64,000 nucleotides of DNA from NCBI RefSeq assembly GCF_029784155.1, contig NC_073692.1, positions 433,605,228 to 433,669,227 on the forward strand, written 5' to 3'. Position 1 is the stretch's first letter. Each line of letters opens with the position of its first letter. The stretch comes from Uranotaenia lowii. Taxonomy: Eukaryota; Arthropoda; Insecta; Diptera; Culicidae. The translations under genes and the position numbers were made by a program. The notes beneath the pieces are model-generated. The model was not told the origin of the DNA. It worked only from the letters and a program-made list of their open reading frames with translations, and made no database searches. Of this stretch, positions 33,401 through 47,118 are shown in pieces.

Positions 33401-36010
33401 GAAAAGGAAAAAAACGGAACGAAATGTTGCAGATCACTTTTTTTCATAAATGCTCTCTCTCTGTCTCGTTCGAACACAAGGTGTCTTCGCAGAGCGCAAA
33501 GTAATGATGGGTTTGATTCGTTTTTCAATTAAAATCTAAAAATAGCAGTGCCTCGATGCAGTGTGCTCGTTTTCGAGGTTTTTCGAGGTTTTGTTATGCT
33601 TGTGTGTTTTCATCAACGCGTGATTGTTTTTCTTTTTTCGGTGGGCAGCGAAAAAAAAACGCTATCAAAATCATCAATCGCATAGTTTTTTTTCGGCTGC
33701 CGGCCACTTTTCGACACGAACTGTCGTTTTCGATATGGAAAATGGCCTAACAGCGAATAAACAACACCACCGGTAGGCAAAACGGAAGGAAAGAAAAATA
33801 CTCTCAATAAATGGTGAAGTTTCTACCCAGCGGCTACTAGATTGTATAAAGGCCTACTACCTTTGAAGGTTGCTTGCTAGGCATGACTTACCTACTATGT
33901 TTGCTGCAAGTTTCATCTCCATTGCGTTTGAATTTTCGAGTCAGGTTGATCGGCATTTGCGGGACTTGATCGTGAAAGGTTTTTTAATGGTTTTGTCTCC
34001 CATTTTTTATTTTGTGGGTTTTTTTTTCGTTTCTCTCGATTATTTACGAAAGTTCGAGCTAGATGAGGCAGGGTAGGTGGGGCACTCTCTAACTTGGCGT
34101 TGTTGATCGTGGAAACTTGGAAAAAAAAATCTTCGTTTTTTTGTCAAACAACGCTGCCGTACTAATGATTTGAGAAACGCGCGGCTAAATGCTGTACAAA
34201 TTTGACCCGTTTGAAGTTAATATGCATGTGCATGGCATGGCATGGCATGGCGATGGTGAAAGTAAATTGAGCACTGTACGCGACCATTTTTGGTGGTTTC
34301 ACTTAGTGCAATTGTTGCTTTAAGCGACACTTTATTTAACTTCGCGTCGTGTGCTCCTGATGTCAATCTTAAGCTGTTTATTTATCAAATTAAGTAACCA
34401 GCCTTGGGCATAGGTTATCATTGATGTTTTTAAGGTTTATTGGATGTGATAAGCCTTGCATAGAGCTGTGATCGCATACCGAAATTGACATCCTATTTAT
34501 TATGCAACTTTGAGTATAGCAGCTGACAAAAAAGGTAACGACTTTCATAACAATCTTGAACCTTGAACAAAATGTTCGGAATGATTTTTATTTTTTCTGC
34601 CTTCCAAGAAGTTTTCGAAGCTTAGAACTTATCAGGTCACTCTTCCAATCAGAACCATCTAGTTTCAGATTCCTTTTGATTTTGAATCCTTTAGTCAAAT
34701 ATTCACATTTTAAATATTGATTGAGACAGTAGGCGTTGACTTATTCCAACATATTCCTGGCCTCTGTAAAACTTATAGAATACTTTGTTCTTACGTTTTT
34801 TCGCTTAGATTTTTCTGACGCTGTCGGACACAAAGTGTCGAATCGAAACAATTCATCTTCATCCTCCTTCAATGAAATGGAATGTCTCTCTTACATTTCT
34901 CTGATAAGCAGCCGGTGATGACGATGACAGTGATAAGTGCCGGGAAATATTAATGGTGGGTACTTGTCACATCGGCAGTGATACCATCATGTCCGTTTTT
35001 GAATTGTGTGAGCCAATAAACGTGTCGAGCGAAGTGACAGCCGGAATCAATCGGTAAGACACCTTGAGGAGGCGATTTTTTTTCGATAAGAAAATAAACA
35101 CAACAATTTCGATGAGGATGTCAGTAGTTCAATTTCTGTTAGAAATTAGATCATTCCAACTGCGACTGTTCAAATTTTGAAGGTTAAGAGTGAAAACGCC
35201 GAATTTCAAAAAATAACAGATGACACTTTGAGCAATCCACGTTTCGCCAAGTGTCAACGAGTGACACATATTTCATATTTGCAGTCCGACTGACTTCACC
35301 TGCACGACCTTTGACGATGATAGTGGATATTTGCCAAAGAGCGTAATGTAGGGAACCAGCTTTCCTAACAAGACCCAATTTCCCCAACATCGTTTATCAT
35401 TTTCACATACCACAGCAGAACTTTGCTCCAGCAGCAGCACTTTTGCTTTCTCGTTTGTAAACATAACACCAGAAGACATACAAAATACACATAGTATGTA
35501 GCCATTTCGCACTTGCAACTGGGAGCTGACCCTCATTTTCCGTCCTACCGTGTGATGTGCGGCAAGTTTGAAAACGAATTCAAATTTCATTCATCTTCTT
35601 CGGTGTGACTTATTTTGATGAACTTCGATGTGTATACATTTTTCCTAAAAAAAAAGGAGGTGAACGAAGATAAACATACTGCAAGCAAGCGCGCTCGTGT
35701 TATACAGAAAGAGAGCATTAACACCGCATAAAGTTTGCAGGAGGATGGAGGATGATGAAGCTGAAGATGGGTGCATGCACCGCAACTAAACTTATTACAA
35801 TACATATGGGAAATTATGCGGGCCGGTTGGGCCGCTGCCGCCGCCAGAAATAATTAGGTATAGTAGGCCGAAATTTGCCGCCTGCTGTGATCATCATCGA
35901 ATCGACGCCGGCTTAACTATTTAGGGTTCCTTTCGGCTGTTTCCCGCATTCGAGATTAGATTTTCCGTCCATACATTATAGACCGTGCACGGCCGGCATT
36001 ATCGGAAGGT
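30496..36010. other. Largely unique sequence, GC-richer islands at about 31,260-34,560 and 34,730-36,010
   Basis: No repeat family dominates here, and the islands have balanced composition and little low-complexity sequence. ORFs up to 135 codons overlap on both strands without family resemblance. A (GGCAT)n microsatellite is at about 34,232-34,251. The absence of transposons over several kilobases is itself notable in this window and fits regulatory or otherwise constrained sequence, though this is inference. An exon cannot be excluded. Confidence 0.35.
34232..34251. repeat. (GGCAT)n microsatellite
   Basis: Four to five tandem copies of a GCATG pentamer. Confidence 0.8.
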
Positions 36011-39000
36011 CGAATAAGTGCATTCGTTTTAGGTATATTGTTCCTTGAGGAGAAAACTTTTTTCAAGAGATCATTTGCTAAAACCAGCTCGTACATTGAT
36101 AGTATAAGTTGCAATTTTTTTCAAATTACAAAAATTACAAAACCATCAGTTACTCTATTTTTGGTGGATGAATGAAAGACACACAAAAATCCTATAATAG
36201 CAGATTAATACATCGGTGCTGGCAGAATTTCTCAACATCAGAAAATACTCGGAGAGCGAAAATTAAACACACAGAAACCAAAAGATTAAACTGGGTGTAG
36301 TACTATTTTCATAAAATATTCCACAGATTTCACACATAGGGTAAATGTACCCGACCTTGGCAGCTAAGGCACGGTTTACCCTTTTTTCAAGATTCCAACC
36401 TTCCTGTTGAGTGCACCATATAACATCCTTTGAAGAATTTACTTGCTAACTTGCTTAGAGTTCAAAAAAAATATGTTTTCTCTATGGAACTTTCAGTAAT
36501 GTGAACAAAATGTATGCAAAGTACTCACTGCGGTGCTCCAATTACTTGGCCGCCGTACCAATTGTTTGCCGTTTCGATGATCCGATTCTTGGCCACCAGC
36601 AAAGTGCAATAGATCTTTACCAACAATGCTCAATTGACAGTTAACAGAATCGTTGTCTATTCTGAATATAAGGCCACTGACAGAATGACGTCAGCTGAGC
36701 GTAAAGTTCTATGCGACGATGGAACACCGGGCTTCACTCATACAACAAAAAGGCTTTTGAAAACATTGATGATATTTGGTTGGAAGGGAAGTACAAAATA
36801 AGCTTTCATTTCAAAAAGTCGGAAGTCCAGAATTTCCGCAATTTTTTTTTAATTTTTAAAACTTTAAACTTTTTACTCGTTTAAACAAAGTGATGATTAT
36901 AAATACTTCAGGTTGTTTCAGAATATTTGTGTGTGAACAAGAATCATTGGTTTATGAATGACAACCAAACCTTTATCAGAGGGACCGATTCGGAAAAGAA
37001 TTATGTCCGCGAGTGGTTTGAACTTTCTCTTCCCTATGAACATTAAATCCGTTTGATGAAATCGAAACTAACATATTTTGTAAGCAAACTTTTTAAACTA
37101 AACCCTTCAAAAAATTTCTCCAATATGTATACAGTAAGTTACTTATGAAAAAAAATCTGAAATCTGAATAAAGCCAATCAATCTAGGAAAAGTATTTCAG
37201 ATGGCATGGGCTTATTTAGACTAGTCCATGTTTTCAACGTAGAGTTTAAAAAAAAGTTGGTGTTGTCCAGCTGCCAGAATATTGAGGTAAAATATCCGTA
37301 TCTGGCACCGATTGATTCACATTCCTCATTACACATTCCTTTTTTTTAAGATTTCACAGTTCATCATTTTTTGCGAAGTTTGTTGAGACAATTTCATCAA
37401 AATAAAAATCAAATACGGCTTGAACGGGAGTAATACTGAAAGGTTTGAGCCGTGTCAAATAAACGAATTATTAAAAAAAACGACTTGAACGTGGTTGTTG
37501 TGAAAGTGGTATTGTAACGTTGAATTAAAATATCTTATTTTGAACTCTCGATTACATTTTTCCAAATATTGAAAAAATTGCTTAGTTTTTCTCAGTTTTT
37601 TTTGGAGAATTTCCTGACTTGAATGCTAAGTGGACAAATTCAGGAATTCTAAACCTAAAGACAGATTCATTTACGACATTTCTATGGTTTTGTGTATCAT
37701 GATGTGTTGTCATTTATAAATCATTGTTTAAATTATTTCTTTTGATTTTTTATAGACCACTACCAAACAACTATCTTCATATTGTGAAGTTTGGCTTCAT
37801 AAAGTAAGAAATTGAAAAATTCTTTGAATGGTATTTTAAAATTTTGCCCTTTTGAATTTGTTAGCTGAGATTATGAGCTTCTAGCAAGAGCCATCTCGAA
37901 TGCCCGGGGCGTTGCGCAGTGGTTTGACACGCCAAATAGATGTTAGAATGTAAACCTTGCTAAAACATTTTTAATTCGACTCACATCTAATATTTTAAGG
38001 AATAATTGGAAACGATATTTTCCTGAACTTCCAACTTCTGTTTCCAAGAAAAAAACTAGAACAAAAATCCAAAAAATTAAATCTGAGTATATGGTTTCCA
38101 AGCAATAGAAAACGATCCCAAAACTCAATTAATTATGTATTTTATATACTAAAGTCATAAATTGCCAACGATCTAACAGTTTTGGATAAGAAAAACATCT
38201 TAAGTCTTGTGAGTTGCTTAATTTCACTAAGAGTTTTTTTTTATTTCGAACCACTGTGTTCTGTAGGAGACCACGTGGTCTCTGTTCGGCAGACTGCAAT
38301 GCAAATGCTGTTGGCACGCATACCAATGTACCTTCGATTCATGGTTCCCAAATAGCGATTTTTGCATTTAAAATGCTTGGATATGACTTTTAGTTAGTCG
38401 AATCACTTATGTTCTCCAACTTATTTCGAAGCTTAAGTTAAGAGAAACGATCTTATCATACAACCCATTTAGTATAAAAACATTTGTGCGTAGTTTTAAA
38501 TGATTTTTTAGGGAAAACATCAGCCCAAAAATATCTCTTTAATGAACATGTATTTTTTCCAGCTTCCAACACTGGTGGTGTATTTCGATTGAAGTTGCAT
38601 GCCAAGAAAAGGAACAAAATTAGTTTTAATTTTTTATTCAAAACCTAAATAAATATTCATTCTTTTGCCTTTCTAGTATTTTTCTATTTTTGCCGAGTTT
38701 AACTGTAGTCATGAGTATTTATTGCAAATTTTTTAAATGAATGCCCGCGTTTGAAATCGCATGTGAATTTAACAGTTGCACTAGAAAGGTGAGTACTTCT
38801 GATTTTCATACGGTGGTTTCCAACATAATTGCCTCGGATGGAGATCGAAAAAAATTAACTACTTTAATAAAGTACAAACAATTAAAAAACTCGGTATGCA
38901 CGGATTTGAAACAAATTATTCTCTTCGCAATGAAATATATTCAAAAATTTTTAGCCCAATTTGGACCTGAAAACCATGAAAAGGCATGTTGGCATGCCAA

Positions 39001-39044
39001 GATAAGGACCATGCCAAAATAAGGCTCACTTACCCTATATTATT
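36011..39044. other. AT-rich stretch, possibly a decayed TIR element
   Basis: ATAGGGTAAATGTACCCGAC at about 36,338 and, on the opposite strand, ATAGGGTAAGTGAGCC at about 39,030 form weak inverted ends of the same style as the element at 26,039. Repeats of 'CATGCCAA' type lie near the right end. No transposase remains. The two ends may belong to separate insertions. Otherwise I see nothing. Confidence 0.25.
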
Positions 39045-40310
39045 TTAGCTTAGCTTAGCTTAGCTTGATTAACCACTCACATTCACCTTAAATCGTAAAA
39101 CCCGAAATGGTTCAATCACTTCAAGTTCCACGATCGTTGGTGTGGTTCAGTAGAACAAGTTCCACATCACCAAAGCTTGCTACTCCGAGATTAACCGAGG
39201 CCACCAATTTTGTTCTGATGCTCTCACTTTGAACTTCAATATCGACGCCGGCCACGTCCTAGTAGTCAATGGATAGATTGAAAAAAAGAGAAAGGGATTT
39301 AAAATCTATTTTGTGCTTTAGGATCGACGTTACTTCTGCATCCTAGCGAAATAGTTTGGGTTGGGAGTGGGGTAAAAGGAATTGATTGGGAAACACTTTT
39401 GAATAGTGCTACGGTGAACCATAAACATTACTTTCCTAACTCCTATTAGTTCCTAGCTTTAAGTTCATGAGGAGGCATGAGTATGTCAAGTTTTAAGGCG
39501 GGCGCCAAAAAAAAAAGAATGGCAAAATAAAGAGAAAAAAATCAATACAGAAAACCACTCAACTACAATTCAGTTCCACTACAACACTAAACTTTGATTT
39601 TATGATCATAAATAACTATTCCATGCCAGATTGTGCAGATTGAGAGAAAACAGCAATTGCGGGCAATCAATAACGTTTGTTAAGATGTCGTAGATGAAAA
39701 TCCGTTGCCAGAACGTCCTCCATTGGCTCAAAGCCGTCAGTGACAGAAGAACACATCTCTAGGAATAAGGTGGTAAGCTCACAGAATCTCGCATGCATAG
39801 CGGAGATTTTTTTTCTGGACCCACTCTATCCTTATGATGTGAACGGATTGGTAAAGTGCCCAAGCAGGTGCAGCGTGTTCCAGGACACTTCGTACTAACA
39901 AGCAGAATACTATTTTAAGGGTGTAGGGGTCCTCAAAGCTCAGAGTATTTCGACGAAGAAATCGTAATAAGGCTTTCGAGATATGCTATGCGAACGAGTG
40001 CTTTTGATCGAAAATAACCCCGAGAACTTTCATGGTTGAGACTCTTTCTAATGTGGATTCTCTGAGCGAATAGTCGAATACAATTGAAGCTTATGCATTT
40101 ACACTTTCCAACATTGCCTGCCTTCCCTTGTCGTTCATAAAAAGCAACAAAGATAAGCGGTCCTAGATGACTACCTTGTGGAACACCAGATGACATGTCG
40201 AATACTGTAGAATGTGCTCCACGGATGTCTACGTAGCTTTGGCGTTTTACCAGGCAGGAATGCAGCCATTTTATTATATTATCGGTGTGTTTAGCTGCTG
40301 AATATAGCCT
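39045..40310 (-). mobile_element. Decayed LINE with (AGCTT)n tail, CR1/Jockey-like reverse transcriptase
   Basis: Reading the minus strand, reverse transcriptase landmarks appear in order: VFDMSSGVPQGSHLGPLIF (about 40,190-40,140), a KCKCISF segment, STMKVLGVIFDQK in a shifted frame (about 40,040-40,000), and LVRSVLEHAAPAW (about 39,895-39,855). The YADD region is deleted. Several frameshifts and stops follow. The likely 3' terminus is a short tandem run of AGCTT (39,046-39,065), suggesting a microsatellite tail instead of poly(A). The copy is 5'-truncated and dead. Confidence 0.75.
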
Positions 40311-41499
40311 TTCAAAAAAAAAAAGATAACGAACTATAAACGCTGCTCAAAAACTCCGCAAACAAATCAGCTGACTCTCGGTTTGTTTTTTCTAAGAGAT
40401 AATGGCGGGGTAATTGGCCTCAGAGGGAGAAGGGAAATTAGACCTCTTTAGACATTTTGGCGAGCGTTAAGTAAACCCAGTGATTACGAAAACCGGAAAC
40501 GGAACCGCTAACGATCCTGTCCGGCGGAACTTAGCTGGAAGTGCCTGCGGAAGGAATTCGATTTGCCGGTAAGTCTTTACATCTTTTTGTGTTTGTATAG
40601 AGGATCCATTTGTGGATTATTTCTTGAACACAACCAACTCAATACATTTTTTTATTCTCGCGATATTTCTACTTTCTGTGCCGATTTAATGAGAGCGTGT
40701 CGCCCTGAGAGCGAGTCCGGGCTTTACAGCGACTTCTGCACATCAATTATTATTATTATTATTGGCGCTTAAAAGCTAGAAGTGAAAGTACACAAGAAGT
40801 GCTTATAATTTAATTTTTAGGTAGGATCATTAGATACTTTATTGGAGATTTATCGTCTTATCTGGCACGTTTGTTTATTATCGGTATTCCTATAGAAATA
40901 CCGTGATAAAATAGACCACGACAAGGTGTGCTTTATTATAATCCGTCTTGCTTCGGAAGTAGCGTTTACGAGCTTTTCGGACCAAGGGAGCTTATAAGGC
41001 TTACGGTGAATGGATCGTCTAATAGGGGGTGTGTGCGACACTCGACACTCGGATTTTCGAAAAAAAAAAAACATCCTAAAGGGAATGGGTTCTGTTTGAG
41101 CCGTAAAATCTCACAATTCGCACGACCTTAGTATAATTGAAGTGCTTACAAAAAAGCAGCACACTCCAAACAAAATGCCAATCCTAGAAGTTGAAGATTT
41201 TCGCCATAATCTGGTTCTTAAATTTTCGGGGGATCCCATCCAGATGGGATCGTTTACTTTTCGAAGGTCACGGGATTTGTACCATCACAAAAGTTTATTC
41301 AGTGTTCCTTCGTTCAGTGTCCAGTTTTCCAGATTTTGAAATTAGATTGAATTTGTGATGACAGGAAAAAATACGCGTCTTTTTATTCGGCCACAGACTA
41401 CCTTTCAGATTTCACACATATATTATTTTCTGTACATTCTCAGAATCTTATCTTTACCTTTACCTTTATCTTCAATGATTAATACTCTATTATATGTTG

Positions 41500-41571
41500 T
41501 GAGCCTACTCGGTTGAATAATTCTACTGAATCAAAGCAATCGAAAGATTCCCTTCCGATTGCTTTGATTCA
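41500..41571. repeat. Dispersed repeat fragment with 16-bp perfect hairpin
   Basis: TGAATCAAAGCAATCG (41,527-41,542) is exactly inverted at 41,556-41,571 across a 13-base loop. The block before and including the left arm (AGCCTACTCGGTTGAATAAT onward) recurs with a few changes at 47,551-47,605, so it is part of a dispersed family. Confidence 0.7.
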
Positions 41572-42895
41572 ATGATTAATATTTTTTCTTAACCCTTTCG
41601 TCATCAAGCATTTTTTTCGTATAACTTAAGAGTTTCATTATTTTACAATATGAGTATAATAAATTTATAAAAATTTAATGGAAAAAGTATAAACAAATAT
41701 TATCAAAATTTTCTATTAGCAATATGTTACTTATACTGTAAATTTTCAAAAAAAAAAAAATGCCAAATCAACCCTAACTGAAACCTATTGGAAGATGAGG
41801 GACTCCCTATCATCTTTCGAGATCAGAATGTAAAGCAGAAGAAAAGTAGTTCAGTACCTCATAGCAACTTTTATCATTCACATCTTTTTCAATTCGGGAA
41901 TACTCCTTTGGCTCAAGGTTGGTTGACCTGTTTTAATTCTAAGCTGATTCAATATGCTGAAATTTTATTTAAATCGTTTCAAAAACTTATTACTACGCCT
42001 AGAGTACAAGAACGAAGTATTGTTCTGATGGAATCATTGAGTTGAGTATGTCTCATTCAACAGTATGTAATCAAATTTTTCAAAAAGTATTTTAACCTTC
42101 AGTAAAAATTGATTGTGATGGACGATTGAGAATAAAAAACAAAACAAATTATCGGTCGATTTTGGAAGTCGCACCGAATTCGGAGGAAACTGCCATATTC
42201 CGGATAATCTTTTCCAATCATCGCACAGTCCCGAACAATAGGCCGACGACAATTTCCCCAACCTTGAAACCGGGAGGTGAAATCCTATTTGGCTGGCCGT
42301 GCACCGTTCTAACATCCGTCCGCCCTTCCAGCGGAAACGGTAATTGATTTCTGATTAGATATTAATGTATGTACAATGGAATACACTATTGTATGACCAT
42401 GTGACGCAATTATGACTGCCATACCTCAACACCTTTTCGATCACCGATGGATGGAACAGACAGACAGGTGGGGTAATAAAGGTGAAAAGGAGGTACGAAA
42501 TTGATTCATTCATTTGTACCAACACCTCGGAAAGGGGAAAAATTGGCGCTCCAGTTGTCATTAAGCATTCACTTTCAAAGCTATTTTCCATACACAAAAT
42601 AAATTGACGCTGCTCTAATTCATAACAATTCAGCGTTTTTTAATTTTTTCTGTCGGAGCCAAACATGCGCTTATATTTATCCAAAAGTCAAAACGTACGA
42701 TAAGTAGGCACTGCTACCTACTCGTTCGAAATGTCATAACAAACGTGCTGCAGCGACAAAACCAAGCACCAAGCAACCTGTGGCTCAGCAATTAGTTTTT
42801 TCGGTTTTGATTGTTGTGCGTTTGCCGATTGTTGCTAGTCACTTTTAGTCGCCATTGCTGGTGCTGTTGGCTGTCGTCGACCCTTTCGCTTGGCG

Positions 42896-42902
42896 TATAA
42901 AA
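42896..42902 (+). promoter_or_regulatory. TATA box candidate
   Basis: TATAAAA lies in a GC-rich context (TTGGCGTATAAAACTAG), with TCGGTT, a partial match to the insect initiator, about 31 bases downstream. No coding exon is identified after it, so it may serve an unseen non-coding exon or be chance. Confidence 0.25.
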
Positions 42903-44399
42903 CTAGAACGATTCGTTTTGTTCTGCTCGGTTGATTCTCCGCCAATGTGCAATGTTCTTCTTGCTTCCTCACCGAACCGATCAAAACCTCACAACTCTAC
43001 AGACTTCTTAGGTATTACCTATAGATGGTAATGTTTTCTCCTAGGAGTTCAACTACCTTATTAAGCAAAGGAAAAATCTTGGCTGTGTGTTGTCCAGACC
43101 ATAGCAGGCTTTCTTCAACATCCTGCCCGACCGCCTACTGTTGTTCTGTCTGTGTTTGTGCTATCTTGTTCAATTTCCGGAGAATTACAATGTTAGCAAG
43201 AAGTGGTTGAGCGATTTAAATCGGGATGGGAAGGAATTTTCGGTTCTTCAACCTCTTGGGAAAGCTTGGAACCGATTTGCCAATAGCACGGGGGTCTGAT
43301 TGATTTATTTTTAAACAATTTTTCTGGGCCCTCGCAAATGTCAAAAACAACAACGGTGTTTGATTGATTAAAATTTGAACCGTACATGACGCTTACTGCT
43401 GCACCTGATGCTGGCTAGCCATTTGCTATCAGGCCTACTACGACCGCCTATATGAACGGTTGTTTGGCATTATGTGAGGTTTAAGCTCTCTATAAGGTAC
43501 GACGACGGTGATTAGATTAGGGGCGCTTAGCGTGTGCTTATCAGCGGGAGAATTTTCGACCAAGCTGTGACATCACATAATATACAATAATGCGTATCTA
43601 CAAAGCTGGACTTCCCGTGGTCAGGCCAAACCAGAAAAAACGAAAAAATAACAAAAATAAAAGCAGCTGAGTAGAGGGGCAAAAATGTGTTAAACGAATT
43701 ACCTCTTTGATGCCGCGAAGCGACTTGAAAGCGGACGCCCAAGAAATGGAAAAATAATCTAAACAACGTTGTAGATATTAGCAGGAAGATTTCCTAAATG
43801 AAATGACTATACAGTACATGTACCTACTAGTGTGCCACGAGCATTTCATTTAGTTTTTTTTTTGTTCCTCTTGTGTGTTTCTATTTTGTAATTTGAAAAA
43901 CGACGAATAAGATGATGCGTCTGACTGACTGAGGGAAAGAAATGGGAACGTGCTCGATAAGCAAACAAGATTGTGTTGTGCGCTCACGCATGGCCAACTA
44001 CAATTGAAGTCGTAAATTTAATTCACCCTTGCTCGCGTTTGCTGGGTTTTTGCTAGCCGGATTCTTGATTCAATTTTTAAAAACATTTTGGAATCCTTAT
44101 TTTATATCTATTATTTTAGAAATTTTGTAACTTTTTGTTCGTCATATTTGGACAATGACTGACTTCCAATCAGAAATTTCGAAAAATTTATAACAATTTT
44201 ATTAATGAAAACAGCAACTCTCTTACTTGACCAACTTCGAAAGGTTTTTTATTGGTAATTACTTGGTTCTTTTGGGAAAACAACTCAATCTGTCCTATTA
44301 GGGTCACAAACATGCGTACTAGGCGGAAAAAAGTTCCCATGAAAGACACATGCTAATGTCATAGTCATCTGTGGAGAGATTTTGAACCAAATTTTTCAC

Positions 44400-44735
44400 T
44401 TAATCAAAACTTTTTGATCCAGCCAAACTCCCATGAAATGTTATTTTGGATGCAAGTCAGCTTCATAAGTTAATGAAGGAATTATTTCTAACGTTCATAG
44501 CCACAAAATCAATAGACCAAATTATCTTGGTTGAAAACCTCGAAATGACGAAAACTTTTAAGCTAGTGTTCATGAAAGTTTCACTAATTCCACACTTTTG
44601 CTCTAATCGATGCAATACGTACATTACAAAAACAACGATACCCAGAATACTGCCTTGAGGAACGCCGAAAATCGTTTCCAAAGGACCAAAACTAAAAAAC
44701 GTTCTAAAAGGAATCAGCCCAAAGTGTGGCATGAT
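44400..44735 (-). mobile_element. LINE reverse transcriptase fragment
   Basis: The minus strand reads FGVPQGSILGIVVFVMYV followed by LHRLEQKCGIS and, after loss of the catalytic FADD segment, TKVFVISRF and a VAMNVRNN stretch. This is the palm region of a non-LTR reverse transcriptase, different in sequence from the copies at 39-40 kb and 52-54 kb. Both ends are missing and frames are broken. Confidence 0.65.
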
Positions 44736-47118
44736 TTATGGTTCCTAAGCAGTTTGAGATAATTTTCATTCATTTCGAATACCACCAAACATTTCTCCCG
44801 GCCTTATTTATCGCGCAAATCCCCTGAGGGCATCTGAATTTTAAGCAATCCAAACCGGTTCCTCTCTCTCTCTAGTCACCAAATTGTTTGTCAATGTCAC
44901 AAAAGCAGAACCAAACGAAAAAAAAGGAAAGCACCGTTCGACGAGAAAGAAAATGAAGAACAAAACGAAACTACACCAAAAACACCAATCGATCCCAGAG
45001 GCGGGAGTCACTGTCACTGTGTCCTGATTATTGCGCTACCGAATATTATAGCGAAAAAAAACTTGGAGCACACAGGTGTTGTCCAAGCTGACCGAGTAGA
45101 ATGGTTCAATTTTGAACTACTGTTTAGAGCATCTTTTACACAAAAATGAATCAAGTTTTTAAATTTTGGGAACAAAACAGAACCATTGTTACACAGTTAA
45201 CAAATGTTGAAGTGCATCAGCAAAATCCAATGAAGCAATCCACTCAACCAGATCGCTAGTGGACACAGGAATTCTATTACGAAACCCTCGAAACTACACG
45301 CCTAAGGGGATCGTTTTTCAGTTATTGGAAATTATGCTTTCTGCTCCGGTTCCGAAAGCGTGCAACAGCGCTTTATCAGCTCTCGTTATTCATTCTTGTT
45401 CTCTTTTTTTCTGTTATTTTTTTTTCGCGGATTTTATGATTTTAGGAAAATTAACACTGGAAAGGTGCTTACGATTAGCATAGCATTAAAATTCCGGCTC
45501 GCGATGTAGGACGCTGGGATTCTAAATTATGAACATTTTTTTGGTATTCTTTCTAAGCCACCAAGAGGACCCGCTGCGCGAGGCCAGGGATCTTTATGAG
45601 CTTCTAATTGGTTCCACGAACGTCCTGCCTACTTCATATTCAAAGGTTGGTAGATAGATAAGGAATCTCGGGAATAAGATCGGCGAAATCCGGGAGACCT
45701 ACTAGTAGTTGAGTGGGATTCCCATTCCGAATATCGTCTCAACTAATGAACGTGAAATTAGATCAACCTCCGGATTGTCAAGGTTGATAATTAAGTCAAA
45801 CGACTATAGTGCTTCGATGAACATAAAGTTATATAAATAAATGAACTCCTTAAAAAAAATTCACCTCAAACTACATATTGTCATGGAAAATTACCTTATA
45901 AATATTAAGGTACAAAATTCGGTTGATTCATGAATATATTAAGGGTTCAAAGACTAATTGAAACATCTTCAAAGCTCTGTTGAAGTCACTTTAATCTCGA
46001 TCAACTTCAAAGCGTCAATACATAACTCGACACAGGGTGATTCTACAGAACGGTGTTTTTCCTAGAATTTCCATCCGATTTAAATGAGAAACAAAACCAT
46101 AAGGCGCGTGCTTTCGCCGTGCGATCTCAAATTTGCATACGAATCATACAGCTGCAGGCTGCCTGATTCGGGTAACGTGCGACTTCTCCTGGGTAATAAC
46201 TGTTTGTATTCATCAGAAGATCACCTACTTCAAAGTACTTGGAACCACGTTACTGGCAAGGTCAGCATCACCATCATCATTATCATCATCGTGGTTGATT
46301 TGCGTAACGCCTGATCGCCATGAATAATATCGGATGCACCAGGTAGGTAAAGTAGTTAGGCTCACTCGCTGTCAAACATCAACACCTATCATTAGAAGCG
46401 GCAGTTTTCGCCGGAATCGTTTGAATGCCTTTTCTTCTTTGAAATGGAAATTTGAGATCTAAAAACTAACAGCTACACCATACCATTGACTGCATAATGT
46501 ATGAGAGATGAAAGTGTTTTCCAAGCTTTTTCCGGGACACGTTTTTGCTAAACTTAGGGTTTTACTTAAATAAAGTCGAAAATTAACAACCTACAGAATT
46601 GTATTTAAAAGTTTAAAACATAAAAAAAATATTAACAAAACTTTCATTCAAAAATATGTAATTTAAGAATTTTCAATAAACCAAAATTACAGAAGACAAT
46701 GCTGTTAATGAATTCACCGCCTACTACTGCATGCGTTTCTTTTGAAATGCAGTAAAGTCTTCAAAAGTCGGTTTTAAGTAACAAAAACAATAAAAGTAAA
46801 TGAACGAAAATTGATTTCTAAATACGTTCGAAGGGGCGAAAAATATTAACACAAATAGGTTTCCATATCGAAAATAGCTCAAAAGAAACAAATGGCAAAG
46901 AAGATCTTCCTGATTCTTCTCGAGAAAGATGACTCGAAGTTTATTTACAGTAGGTACAAGGGTACAATAGTCGGAAATTGAGCTCCTCTTTGAGTAGGAA
47001 AAATTTCCACTAGATAAGATTCCAGTAGCCTTATCGGATAGGTATCAGATGAGCGATTTTGAAGTATCAACCGGACTAATTTTAGGGTTATGAACTGTCA
47101 TTTTTATAATTCATAGAT
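44736..47118. other. Unique non-coding sequence
   Basis: Moderately GC-rich between about 44,850 and 46,450, AT-rich afterwards. A short (ATC)n run is at about 46,268-46,290. No exon or mobile element is recognised. Confidence 0.35.

Larger units (their letters stand above)
40311..44399. other. Non-coding sequence with a GC-richer island (about 42,120-43,870)
   Basis: The first part is AT-rich with scattered possible repeat fragments. The island lacks repeats and contains a TATA box with promoter-like spacing at 42,896. ORFs of 60-93 codons on both strands look like chance. A 16-bp perfect hairpin is at 41,527-41,571. Confidence 0.35.

Noticed and set aside
40435..40570. TTTGGCGAGCGTTAAG, resembling a Ty3/gypsy primer binding site, followed by a donor-like CCGGTAAGT
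   Set aside because: No LTR with a CA end precedes it and no gag or pol follows; the match is short.
40920..41130. Possible reverse transcriptase fragment on the plus strand
   Set aside because: Only loose resemblance in one short frame; no two consecutive family motifs.
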